Source of the DNA: Streptomyces daqingensis
GTDB lineage: Bacteria > Actinomycetota > Actinomycetes > Streptomycetales > Streptomycetaceae
DNA length: 64,000 nucleotides
Direction of reading: 5' to 3'
Assembly (NCBI RefSeq): GCF_014645895.1
Contig: NZ_BMMP01000020.1
Location: forward strand, 1-64,000
This document shows positions 24,765 to 33,047 of the stretch, piece by piece. Made by a program: the position numbers and the translations under genes. The notes beneath the pieces were generated by a model. It was given only the letters and a program-made list of their open reading frames with translations, was not told the origin of the DNA and ran no database searches. The stretch's first letter is position 1; the number at the start of each line of letters is the position of its first letter.

Positions 24765-25547
24765 ATGTCGGGTGGCCTGATGCGGGGTGCTGTGGGGAGT
24801 GGCGCGGTGAGTCAGCCGGAGATGCGGTGCGAGGGCGCCTGCCGGAAGGGGCGGGCAGAGCGTGCGGTCGCGGAGGGCCGCGGCTTCCCCCTCGGCGATT
24901 GGAACGACCCCGCCCGGCGGCTCGACGAGCTCTACGCGTGGGTGGAGCAGCGTGCCCTGCACCTCGCCGACTCGTATCTCGCCGACCGCGTCCGCAAGCG
25001 CCGCGGGGCCCGGCTCCTACGGGCGGGAGCGGCGCTCGGGGCGACGGCGGGCGCGGTCGTGCCGGTGCTCGCACTCACCGGGACGCTGCCCGGAACGGCT
25101 GCGGCCTGGGGCTATCTCGCGCTGCTGGGGGCGGCCGTCTGCCTCGGCGCCGACCGCTGCTCCGGGCTGACGACGGGCTGGATGCGGGACGTCGCGACGG
25201 CGCAGGCCGTCCAACGGCGGCTGGAGACGCTGCAGTACGACTGGGCGTCGGAGGCGATCCGCGAGGTGCTCGGCCCGACGGAGGGCAGCGCGGGGGACGC
25301 CGCGGACCGCGGCCTCGCCCTGCTGCGCCGCTTCACGGAGGACGTCTCGGAGATCGTGCGCGCCGAGACGGCCGACTGGATGCTCGAATCGGGTGCGGGC
25401 CGCTTACCCCTGCGGCCGCAGTGGGCGGCAGCCCGCCCCTCGCGCTCGCACGAGGCGTGCCGCCAGCCGCAGAGCGGCCGCTCCCCGTTCGCGCGCGGCC
25501 CCCGCCCGGCCATGCCGCGCCAGCGCCCACCGGAGGATCCGCACTGA
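24765..25547 (+). CDS. SLATT-domain membrane protein
   Basis: A 260-residue protein with a central two-helix membrane hairpin (AGAALGATAGAVVPVLALTG and AWGYLALLGAAVCLG), preceded by LDELYAWVEQRALHLADSYL and followed by a long charged helix (AVQRRLETLQYDWASEAIRE). This layout matches SLATT domains, which in some families are effectors associated with nucleotide-second-messenger conflict systems but are often stand-alone in Streptomyces. I chose the ATG at 24765 because GGGGGAGG lies four bases upstream; the frame starts earlier without support. No SMODS or SLOG partner gene is nearby, so a defence role is not indicated. The C-terminal 50 residues are basic and low complexity. Confidence 0.65.
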   Translation: MSGGLMRGAVGSGAVSQPEMRCEGACRKGRAERAVAEGRGFPLGDWNDPARRLDELYAWVEQRALHLADSYLADRVRKRRGARLLRAGAALGATAGAVVPVLALTGTLPGTAAAWGYLALLGAAVCLGADRCSGLTTGWMRDVATAQAVQRRLETLQYDWASEAIREVLGPTEGSAGDAADRGLALLRRFTEDVSEIVRAETADWMLESGAGRLPLRPQWAAARPSRSHEACRQPQSGRSPFARGPRPAMPRQRPPEDPH

Positions 25548-25655
25548 CGCGGCCGGGCTCCGGCCCGCACGGGCCGTGGCCTGAACTCGGCTGTCCCGCA
25601 AGGCCGGTTCGAGAGCACCTCCTCGCAAGTCCCGGAGGCCCGGTTCCGGAACCCG

Positions 25656-25706
25656 GGACACCCGGAACTGCCGGACACCCGGGGCTGCCGGACACTCGGG
25701 ACTGCC
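25656..25706. repeat. three 17-bp tandem repeats
   Basis: Unit GGACACCCGGAACTGCC at 25656-25672 is followed by two copies differing at one to three positions (25673-25689, 25690-25706). The array sits just beyond the stop of the leftward gene and may be simple slippage. Confidence 0.75.
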
Positions 25707-25722
25707 GTGCGCCGGAGGCCGC

Positions 25723-26376
25723 TCAGCTGAAGACGATCATGGAGCCCTGCGCCAGGCTCCGCGTCGCCGCCGCGTGCAGTCCCAGCCACACGTGCCGCTC
25801 CCGCGCGAACGGCCCCTGCCCGTAGTCGACCGGGGAGTCCGCGGGCTCCTCGAGGTCGGTGGGGCGCGACGGCGCGGGCGGCGTGGGCGGAGGGTTGGCG
25901 GCGTCGATGCCCAGGCACGGCGCCACGGACTCCAGTTCGCGCAGCAGCCCGTGGCTGGACCCGAGCGGACCGCCGCCCTCCAGCAACTCCTCGTCCGCGA
26001 GCGGCGCGTTGAAGTCGACGGGGACGTAGGCGCCCGCGTGGTCGTAGTGCCACACGAGGTGCGACTGCTGCGCCGTGGCCTCGAACATCTCCAGCAACTG
26101 CTCGTAGTCGCCGCCGAGTTCGTCGACGGGCGTGACCTCCAGCCCGCACAGCTGCAGCAGGTGGGCGCGACGGAGGAAGTGCAGCGCCTCGTAGTCGAAG
26201 CCGGCGACGGGGGCGACCTCGCCGGAGAGGCCCGGCATGTAGTTGTAGACGGGCACGGGAGGCAGGCCCGCGTCCGTCAGCACCTTGTCGTACGCAGCGA
26301 TCTCCTCGGCGAACGGATTGTCCGTGCTGTGGCACAGCACGTCGACGAGGGGGACCAGCCAGAGATCACATGCCAA
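25723..26376 (-). CDS. conserved hypothetical protein, cytoplasmic
   Basis: A 217-residue protein I do not recognise by function. It begins (TTG) ACDLWLVPLVDVLCHSTDNP, has an acidic middle (VTPVDELGGDYEQLLEMFEA; HYDHAGAYVPVDFNAPLADE) and ends HVWLGLHAAATRSLAQGSMI. There is no signal peptide or membrane segment. The TTG at 26376 has GGGAG six bases upstream and begins where the sequence looks conserved; the frame extends 26 codons further without a site. Related proteins of similar length are, from memory, frequent near purD in Streptomyces. Confidence 0.6.
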   Translation of the reverse strand: MACDLWLVPLVDVLCHSTDNPFAEEIAAYDKVLTDAGLPPVPVYNYMPGLSGEVAPVAGFDYEALHFLRRAHLLQLCGLEVTPVDELGGDYEQLLEMFEATAQQSHLVWHYDHAGAYVPVDFNAPLADEELLEGGGPLGSSHGLLRELESVAPCLGIDAANPPPTPPAPSRPTDLEEPADSPVDYGQGPFARERHVWLGLHAAATRSLAQGSMIVFS

Positions 26377-26466
26377 GGGGTGCTCCCATCCACGGCTCGG
26401 GGTCGCAACAGCGTAGTGCCCGGTGTTGATGCCCCGTCGCGGCAGGCTCCGCACGTCTCGAGAGGG

Positions 26467-27186
26467 TCACGGTGCCAGCGGGATCGCCGGTCCGTCGGCC
26501 AGCGCCAGCGCGTGCCGGTGGTATTCGGCCACGATGCGCCGCGCCTCGATCGCGTCGCGCTGCTCCACCGCGTCGACGAGTTCCCGGTAGCCGGACCAGA
26601 GCCGCGTGGCGATCTCTCCCCCGCGGCGCAGGCAGGGCACGCAGAAGACCCAGCACTGGGTGCGGAGCCGGTCGAGGAAGTCCAGGATGTACGGGTTGCC
26701 CGCGAGGGCGCCCAACTCCCGCCAGTAGCGCAGGTCGTAGCCGATCAGCACGTCGAGGTCCCCGGATCGCGCGGCCCGTACCGCGGCTTCGGCCCGGCGG
26801 CGCACGGACGCGAGCGCCGCCGGGTCCATCTCGTACTCCCGGTGCGGCCCTGCCGCGCCGCCCGCCGCCGCCTCCGCCGTCCGTACGGCCTCCGCCTCGA
26901 CGAAGCCGTGGAAGAGCCCGTCCATCACGATCATCCGCGCGTGCACCATGGCGCGGTAGTCGTCGATCGTGAACCGGTGGACGCGGAAGCCGCGGTGCTG
27001 CTCGACGTCGAGCAGACCCTGCGCCGCCAGATCGACCATCGCCTCACGCACGGGCGTCGCGGAGACGCCGTACTGCTCGGCGATCTCCTTGACCGTGAAG
27101 TGGCTCCCGGCCGGCAGGCGCGCGGCCAGGATCTCGTCGCGCAAGGCGGAGGCCAACTGCGCACGCAGGGTGCTGCGTTTGATCAT
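26467..27186 (-). CDS. GntR-family regulator, FadR subfamily
   Basis: A 239-residue repressor or activator. The N-terminal winged helix is LRDEILAARLPAGSHFTVKE and YGVSATPVREAMVDLAAQGL with the FadR-type recognition helix (TPVREA). A C-terminal all-helical FCD-like effector domain follows (YRELVDAVEQRDAIEARRIV near the end). It begins MIKRSTLRAQLASALRDE at an ATG. It lies 19 bases downstream of the class III aminotransferase gene, in the same direction, so the two likely form an operon and the regulator probably senses the aminotransferase substrate or product. Confidence 0.88.
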   Translation of the reverse strand: MIKRSTLRAQLASALRDEILAARLPAGSHFTVKEIAEQYGVSATPVREAMVDLAAQGLLDVEQHRGFRVHRFTIDDYRAMVHARMIVMDGLFHGFVEAEAVRTAEAAAGGAAGPHREYEMDPAALASVRRRAEAAVRAARSGDLDVLIGYDLRYWRELGALAGNPYILDFLDRLRTQCWVFCVPCLRRGGEIATRLWSGYRELVDAVEQRDAIEARRIVAEYHRHALALADGPAIPLAP

Positions 27187-27205
27187 CAGCGTGGACTCTG
27201 TCCCC

Positions 27206-28603
27206 TCAGCCGCGCGCGGACGCGCCGGCTTCCGCGGTATGGGCGTCCGCGACGCTCAGGGCCTCGTCCAGCACGGCCAGGCCCTCCTTGGCCTCGGACT
27301 CGCTGATGTTGCACGGCGGCACCACGTGGGTGCGGTTCATGTTGACGAACGGCCACAGGCCGCCGCGCTTGCACGCCGCCGCGAACTCGGCCATGGGCGC
27401 GTTGTCCGGCCCGCTCGCGTTGTACGGCACCAGCGGCTCGCGCGTCGCCTTGTCACGTACGAGGTCGAGCGCCCAGAAGGTGCCCATGCCGCGCACCTCG
27501 CCGACCGACGGGTGGCGCTCCGCGATCTCCCGCAGGGCGGGGCCGATGACGCTCTCGCCGATGCGGGCGGAGTTCTCCACGATGCCCTCCTCGGCCATCG
27601 TGTTGATCGTCGCCACGGCCGAGCCGCAGGCCAGGGGGTGACCGGAGTAGGTCAGCCCGCCCGGGTAGGGCCGCCTGTCGAACCTCGCGGCGATCTCCCC
27701 GTTGATCGCGACGCCGCCGAGCGGGACGTAGCCGGAGTTGACGCCCTTCGCGAAGGTGATCAGGTCGGGCGTGACGCCGAAGTGGTCGGCGGCGAACCAG
27801 GCGCCAGAGCGGCCGAATCCGGCCATCACCTCGTCGAGGATGAAGACGATGCCGTGGCGGTCGCAGATATCGCGGACGCCGGCGAGGTAGCCGGGCGGCG
27901 GCACGAGCACGCCCGCGGTCCCGGCGATGGTCTCCAGGATGATCGCCGCGATCGTGCCGGGTCCCTCGTAGGCGATGGTCTCCTCGAGGTGGGCGAGCGC
28001 GCGCTGGCTCTCCTGCTCCTCGGTCTCGGCGTAGAAGTGCGAGCGGTACAAGTGCGGACCGAAGAAGTGCACCGCGCCTGCCGCGCCGGTGTCGTTGGCC
28101 CAGCGCCGCGGGTCGCCCGTCAGGTGGATCGCGGCCGCGGTGTGGCCGTGGTACGAGCGGTAGGCGCTCATCACCTTGGGGCGGCCGGTGTGCAGCTTGG
28201 CCATGCGTACGGCGTTCTCCACCGCCTCGGCGCCGCCGTTGGTCCAGAAGATCTTGTCGAGGTCGCCGGGCGTGCGCTCCGCCACGAGCCGCGCGGCCTC
28301 CGCCCGTACGTCGACGGCGAAGCCGGGCGCCATCGTGCACATGCGGCCGGCCTGCTCCTGGATCGCGGCGACGACCTTGGGGTGCTGGTGCCCGATGTTG
28401 GTGTTGACCAGCTGGGACGAGAAGTCCAGGTAGCGGTTGCCGTCGTAGTCCCAGAAGTACGAGCCCTCACCTCCCGCCACGGGGAGGGGCTCGATCAGCC
28501 CCTGCGCCGACCACGAGTGGAAGACGTGTGCGCGGTCTGCGGCCCGTACGGCCTCGCCGGCAGCCGGGTCGGGAACGGTTGTACGCGGGGACGTGCTGGT
28601 CAC
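27206..28603 (-). CDS. class III PLP-dependent aminotransferase
   Basis: A 465-residue enzyme of the omega-aminotransferase type. The PLP contacts include WTNGGAEAVENAVRMAK, the aspartate in GIVFILDEVMAGFGR, the Schiff-base lysine in DLITFAKGVNSGYVPLGGV and the substrate-side YPGGLTYSGHPLACG. The start is the GTG at 28603 with GAGGAG about eight bases upstream. The presence of HVFHSWSAQG near the N terminus is typical of beta-alanine/taurine/putrescine-type pyruvate aminotransferases, but the substrate is uncertain. A GntR regulator gene follows in the same operon. Confidence 0.88.
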   Translation of the reverse strand: MTSTSPRTTVPDPAAGEAVRAADRAHVFHSWSAQGLIEPLPVAGGEGSYFWDYDGNRYLDFSSQLVNTNIGHQHPKVVAAIQEQAGRMCTMAPGFAVDVRAEAARLVAERTPGDLDKIFWTNGGAEAVENAVRMAKLHTGRPKVMSAYRSYHGHTAAAIHLTGDPRRWANDTGAAGAVHFFGPHLYRSHFYAETEEQESQRALAHLEETIAYEGPGTIAAIILETIAGTAGVLVPPPGYLAGVRDICDRHGIVFILDEVMAGFGRSGAWFAADHFGVTPDLITFAKGVNSGYVPLGGVAINGEIAARFDRRPYPGGLTYSGHPLACGSAVATINTMAEEGIVENSARIGESVIGPALREIAERHPSVGEVRGMGTFWALDLVRDKATREPLVPYNASGPDNAPMAEFAAACKRGGLWPFVNMNRTHVVPPCNISESEAKEGLAVLDEALSVADAHTAEAGASARG

Positions 28604-28877
28604 GTGCAGGCTCCTCAGCTTCGGGATCACCCTTGGGGGAGGGCGCCGGGTGGGACGGCCCACAGCCTAGGGATGAGTTTTCGCCCCGTCTTCCCCGGGA
28701 CCGAACTATGTGGTTTTCCACCAGAACTGCGGGGCTCCCTACCCGTGCGGCCAGGTGCGATCGCGTAACAGATCAGCGACGAGCAGGCCGGAACTTTACT
28801 CCCCGCGTAGAGTCCGGACGGCGGGAGGGCAGGGGGCTGCGAGCCTCCCGGCAGGCGATGGGGGAGAGGTAGGCGCG

Positions 28878-30746
28878 ATGGAACGGCTCAGTGCCGGCGA
28901 CCCGCGATCGATCGGCGGCTTCCGGCTGCTGGGGACATTGGGCGAGGGCGGCATGGGGCGGGTCTACCTGGCCCGTTCCAAGCGCGGCCGGACCGTCGCC
29001 GTGAAGGTCGTCAAGGGCGAACTCGCCCGGCAGCCCGACTTCCGCCGCCGTTTCGCACAGGAGATCACCGCCGCCCGCAGGGTGGGCGAGGCGTGGACGG
29101 CGCCGGTCCTGGAGGCCGACACCGAGGCGGAGACCCCCTGGGTCGCCACGGGGTACATCGCCGGACCGTCGCTGGCGCAGGTGGTCGACGAGCAGTACGG
29201 CCCGCTGCCGGCGAAGTCGGTGTCCGCGCTCGCCTCCGGGCTGGTGCGGGCGCTGCGGGACATCCACAACGCGGGGCTCGTCCATCGCGACCTCAAGCCG
29301 TCCAACATCCTCATCACCATCGACGGCCCGCGCGTCATCGACTTCGGCATCGCCCGCGCCCTGGACTCCGCCGTGCAGTCGGCGGGCGGGCTGACCAGCA
29401 CCGGCGCGCTGGTGGGGTCGCCCGGCTTCATGTCACCGGAGCAGGTGCGGGGGCAGCAGGTCACACCCGCCAGCGACATCTTCTGCCTGGGCGCCGTGCT
29501 CGCGTACGCGGCGACGGGACGGATGCCCTTCGGCACCGCCGACAGCGGCGTGCACGCGCTCCTCTTCCGCATCGCCTCCGAGGAGCCCGATCTCACCGGG
29601 CTGTCGGGCGAGTTGCACGACATGGTCGCCGCGTGCCTCACCAAGGACGCGGCGCACCGCCCCTCCCTGGAGGAGCTGGCGAAGCGCACGGAGGACGAAC
29701 TGGCCGGCGCCTGGCTGCCGGGCGAGGTCCTCGCCCAGCTCGGACGCCATGCCGTCCAGCTGCTGGACAGCGAGGACCCGGACACCGAGACCGGCGCCAT
29801 CCCCGTGGCCGACGCCGCCGCGGGCACCACGGCGGCGCCTGCGTCCTCGCACACGCCTCCCGCCCCGTCCTCCGCCGTCCCGGCACCGCAGGGTGTCTAC
29901 GGGCCGTCCACACCGCCGCCCGGCGCGTACGGCCCGCCCGCGAGCGCTCCGTACCACCCGCAGCCGCAGCCCCCGCACTGGCAACAGCAGCCGGGGCCGG
30001 GAGCGTTCCAGCAGAACAACGGCGTTCCCGCCGCCGGGCCGGGGACTCCCCCGCCGCCGGGGCCGGGGCAGCGCCGCGCGGTGTCGCCGCGCAAGCTGGG
30101 CAACGCCGTCACCGTCTTCCTCGGCTTGTCGGTGGTCTCCGACGTCATCGGGATGTTCGTGAACAGCATGGTGAGCGCGGCGCTGGAGGACGACGGACGC
30201 TTCGAGGGCGGCTCGGGGAGCCTGGAGGGCGTGGACGGGTTCGTCGCCCTCAAGAGCGCCTCGGTGACGCTGGAGGTCTTCGACGCCTTCGTCGTCATCC
30301 CCCTCATCGTGCTGTGGACGATGTGGTTCTGGCGGGCCCGTGTGAACGCGGAGATCTTCGCCCCCGGACGCGTCCGCTACGCGGCGGGCACGGCGGCGGC
30401 GGCGTGGTTCCTGCCGGTGGCCAACCTGTTCATTCCCAAGCAGGTGCTCAACGACGTCTGGGCGGCGAGCAACCAGACCCCGCAGTGGTACGGGCAAGGG
30501 CCGGGTCCCGCCCCGCGGCGCGCCCTCGTCCAGTGGTGGTGGCTGCTGTGGCTGTGCTGCCTCTTCGCGGGCGTGGCGGCCAGTTATGACAGCTGGTACA
30601 ACATGGGCGACCTGGACGGCGCTCAGAACATACTCGGACTGGTGCTGCTCGCGGAGTTCGTCAGCGTCCCGGCGGCGGTCCTCGCGATCATCCTCGTCAA
30701 CCGTCTCACCGCCCTCCAGGACAGGCGAATCTCCGGCCGGCTCTGA
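28878..30746 (+). CDS. membrane serine/threonine protein kinase with C-terminal DUF4328-like domain
   Basis: A 622-residue Hanks-type kinase. The kinase domain (about 15-280) has LLGTLGEGGMGRVYLARS, catalytic Lys in VAVKVVK, HRDLKPSN, DFG in VIDFGIARAL and SPGFMSPEQV in the activation segment. A Pro/Gln-rich linker (about 300-440) leads to a membrane domain with four to five helices resembling DUF4328 (LGNAVTVFLGLSVVSDVIGM; WFLPVANLFIPKQVLNDVWA). ATG with GGGGAGAGGT upstream. A second kinase of very similar N-terminal sequence follows, pointing to a tandem duplication with exchanged C-terminal modules. Confidence 0.9.
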   Translation: MERLSAGDPRSIGGFRLLGTLGEGGMGRVYLARSKRGRTVAVKVVKGELARQPDFRRRFAQEITAARRVGEAWTAPVLEADTEAETPWVATGYIAGPSLAQVVDEQYGPLPAKSVSALASGLVRALRDIHNAGLVHRDLKPSNILITIDGPRVIDFGIARALDSAVQSAGGLTSTGALVGSPGFMSPEQVRGQQVTPASDIFCLGAVLAYAATGRMPFGTADSGVHALLFRIASEEPDLTGLSGELHDMVAACLTKDAAHRPSLEELAKRTEDELAGAWLPGEVLAQLGRHAVQLLDSEDPDTETGAIPVADAAAGTTAAPASSHTPPAPSSAVPAPQGVYGPSTPPPGAYGPPASAPYHPQPQPPHWQQQPGPGAFQQNNGVPAAGPGTPPPPGPGQRRAVSPRKLGNAVTVFLGLSVVSDVIGMFVNSMVSAALEDDGRFEGGSGSLEGVDGFVALKSASVTLEVFDAFVVIPLIVLWTMWFWRARVNAEIFAPGRVRYAAGTAAAAWFLPVANLFIPKQVLNDVWAASNQTPQWYGQGPGPAPRRALVQWWWLLWLCCLFAGVAASYDSWYNMGDLDGAQNILGLVLLAEFVSVPAAVLAIILVNRLTALQDRRISGRL

Positions 30747-31120
30747 CCGCGGGGGGCCTCCCCTCCACCCCCGCCCCCGCCTCGTCTCGTCCCGGTCCGG
30801 TCCGGCACCTCTGCGTCCCGGTCCCGTCGCGCGCGCCGTCTGCCGTCCCGTCGGCTCGTACCTCGGGCTCTCGTGAACCACGCCCGCGTCTACCGGCGTT
30901 CGCGTGCTCCGGTGGGACGGCGCCCCCGTACACCCCGCGAACAGGGGGGACCTGACGCGGAATTCACATCGGGCAGAGCGCCACACGGCCGTCCAACCCC
31001 GGACAGCGCCCCCTCCGCGACCATCAAACGGGAACCGGTGCGCAGCCCGACCGTGACCTTCGTAATCGACAGTGAGGAGGGACCGATGGACCGGCCGCAG
31101 ATTCCACGTGGGGGAAGAAC
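30747..31120 (+). other. 374-base gap between the two kinase genes
   Basis: No stand-alone gene was recognised in the first 330 bases, which are C-rich. The last part contains a short upstream open frame overlapping the second kinase start (separate entry). Confidence 0.5.
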
Positions 31121-31175
31121 ATGGCACAGCTGGCGGCGGACGACCCGCGTTCAGTGGGCGGTTACCGGCTGTTGA
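31086..31175 (+). CDS. possible 29-residue upstream ORF overlapping the second kinase start
   Basis: An ATG at 31086 is preceded by a very strong site (GAGGAGGG, four-base spacer), stronger than that of the kinase itself. The predicted peptide begins MDRPQIPRGGRTWHSWRRTT, is basic and aromatic, and stops 55 bases inside the kinase gene in another frame. It could be a leader peptide for translational control or simply chance. Confidence 0.35.
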   Translation: MDRPQIPRGGRTWHSWRRTTRVQWAVTGC

Positions 31176-32986
31176 GCAAGCTCGGCGCCGGCGGCATGGG
31201 CAGCGTGTACCTGGCACGGTCGGGGGGCGGGCGCACCGTCGCGGTGAAGCTCATCAAGGCCGAACTCGCCGCCGAGTCCGAGTTCCGCTCGCGCTTCCGG
31301 CTCGAGGTCGAAGCGGCACGGCGCGTGGGGGAGCGCTGGACCGCACCCGTGCTGGACGCCGACACCGAGGCCGAGACGCCGTGGGTGGCCACCGGTTACA
31401 TCGCCGGTCCCTCCCTGGAGCAGGTGATCTCCAGCCGCGTCCAGCAGGGCCACGGACCGCTCCCGGAGAACTCCGTCCGCACCCTCGCCTACGGCCTCGC
31501 CAGCGCCCTGCTCGACATCCACGGCGCGGGCGTCGTCCACCGCGACCTGAAGCCCTCCAACGTGCTCGTGACGATCGACGGCCCGCGCGTCATCGACTTC
31601 GGCATCGTCCGCGCCCTGGACGCGCTTCCGGACTCGACGGTGACCAGCACGGGCGTCGTCGTGGGCTCCCCGAGCTACATGTCGCCGGAGCAGATCCGCG
31701 CGCAGCAGGTGACGCCCGCCAGCGACGTGTTCTGCATGGGCTCCGTGCTCGCCTTCGCGGCGACGGGGCGGCCGCCGTTCGGCAGCACGAGCGGCGGCAT
31801 GCACGCGGTGATGTTCAACATCGCCACCGAGGACCCCGACCTGGAGGGCATCGAGGAACCGCTGCGCGGGCTGATCGCCTCCTGCCTGGCCAAGGACCCC
31901 GCGGACCGGCCCGCGCCCGAGGACGTCATCGCGGGCGTGCAGCCCATCTCGACCGGCACCGCCGCCGCGCCGTGGCTCCCGGCCACGCTCATCGCCGAAC
32001 TGGGGCGGCACGCCGTCCAGTTGCTCGACACGGACACCCCGCCCTCCGGTTCGGGAGCCCCCTCGGGCGTCCCCGATGCGGAGAGCGGGCAGAGCGGGTC
32101 GACGTCCGCGCCCCGTGTACTCCCCGAGGACCCGACCTCGGCACTCCCGCAGCCCGCCCGGCAGCAGGCCCCCGCGCCGTCGACGGCCTCACGGTCCCGC
32201 CGGCGCTACGCCGCCGCGGGCGCGGCCGCCGTGATCGTCGCCGGTGCCGCCTTCTTCGCGTCGGGCGCCGAACTCCCCCTGGTAGGCGAGGACGAGCCGA
32301 ACCAGACCTCCGGGTCCTCGGACATCCCCGACAGCTACGTGGGCACCTGGAGCGGGCCCGTCGTACGGGACGGCGAACCCACGGGCCAGTACCGGCGGTT
32401 CACCATCTCCCGGGGCAAGATCGGAGAGGTCGTCGCCAACAGCTTCAGCCTCGGCACGGACTACGAGTGCAAGAGCGACGCGAAGCTCGTGTCCGTCGGC
32501 AAGTCGCTGGAGCTGGACACCAGGGTCATCAAGAGCGTCGGCAGGAAGTGCTCCGCGCTGGGCTCGCACACCGTCACCAGCAACTCCGACTCGACGCTGA
32601 CGTGGCAGGCGGCGGGCCGCAGCGCGACGCTCAAGCGCGTCGAGCAGCCGGAGAAGCTGCCCGAGGAGTACGTCGGCACGTGGCAGCGGCAGCTTCCCGG
32701 CGGCGGCACGCAGCGGGTCACCATCGAGCAGTTGCGGGAGGGCAGCCCCATGTCGGTGGCCATGGTCTCCGAGAGCAGCACGCTGCACTGCGAGGCGAAG
32801 GCGGACATCTTCTCCGTGGGCGGCGACGGCGAGCCCGTGCGGCTCGGCCCGCCCCTCGTCGACAAGGAGGCCTCGTCCGGCGAGTGCCGGACCGGGCCGC
32901 CGTCGACGCTGAGCGTCGAGGACGGCAGCATGCGCCGCGCGTTCGCCGAGGGCGACACGGAGTTCGACTACACCCCCGCCCAGTGA
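31121..32986 (+). CDS. membrane serine/threonine protein kinase with extracytoplasmic repeat domain
   Basis: A 621-residue kinase. The cytoplasmic kinase domain has LLSKLGAGGMGSVYLARSGG, VAVKLIK, HRDLKPSN, VIDFGIVRAL and SPSYMSPEQI. It shares long runs with the preceding kinase (TEAETPWVATGYIAGPSLEQ and LGRHAVQLLD). A basic Ser/Arg stretch leads into a single membrane helix (YAAAGAAAVIVAGAAFFASG, near residue 370). The outside part holds two repeats each opening with YVGTW (near residues 407 and 515) and containing paired cysteines, probably small beta barrels. There are no PASTA domains. ATG with GGGGGAAG upstream. Likely a sensor kinase whose ligand is unknown. Confidence 0.9.
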   Translation: MAQLAADDPRSVGGYRLLSKLGAGGMGSVYLARSGGGRTVAVKLIKAELAAESEFRSRFRLEVEAARRVGERWTAPVLDADTEAETPWVATGYIAGPSLEQVISSRVQQGHGPLPENSVRTLAYGLASALLDIHGAGVVHRDLKPSNVLVTIDGPRVIDFGIVRALDALPDSTVTSTGVVVGSPSYMSPEQIRAQQVTPASDVFCMGSVLAFAATGRPPFGSTSGGMHAVMFNIATEDPDLEGIEEPLRGLIASCLAKDPADRPAPEDVIAGVQPISTGTAAAPWLPATLIAELGRHAVQLLDTDTPPSGSGAPSGVPDAESGQSGSTSAPRVLPEDPTSALPQPARQQAPAPSTASRSRRRYAAAGAAAVIVAGAAFFASGAELPLVGEDEPNQTSGSSDIPDSYVGTWSGPVVRDGEPTGQYRRFTISRGKIGEVVANSFSLGTDYECKSDAKLVSVGKSLELDTRVIKSVGRKCSALGSHTVTSNSDSTLTWQAAGRSATLKRVEQPEKLPEEYVGTWQRQLPGGGTQRVTIEQLREGSPMSVAMVSESSTLHCEAKADIFSVGGDGEPVRLGPPLVDKEASSGECRTGPPSTLSVEDGSMRRAFAEGDTEFDYTPAQ

Positions 32987-33047
32987 CGGCGGAGCGGACG
33001 GACGGCGTGCTCGGCACCCGGTCCGCCCGCGCCGCCGCCCGCTCCGG

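Noticed and set aside
24765..25547. SLATT protein as part of a nucleotide-signal defence system
   Set aside because: No cyclase, SLOG or effector partner nearby; the neighbours are core genes.
25656..25706. CRISPR array
   Set aside because: Units are contiguous 17-mers without spacers and no cas genes are present.
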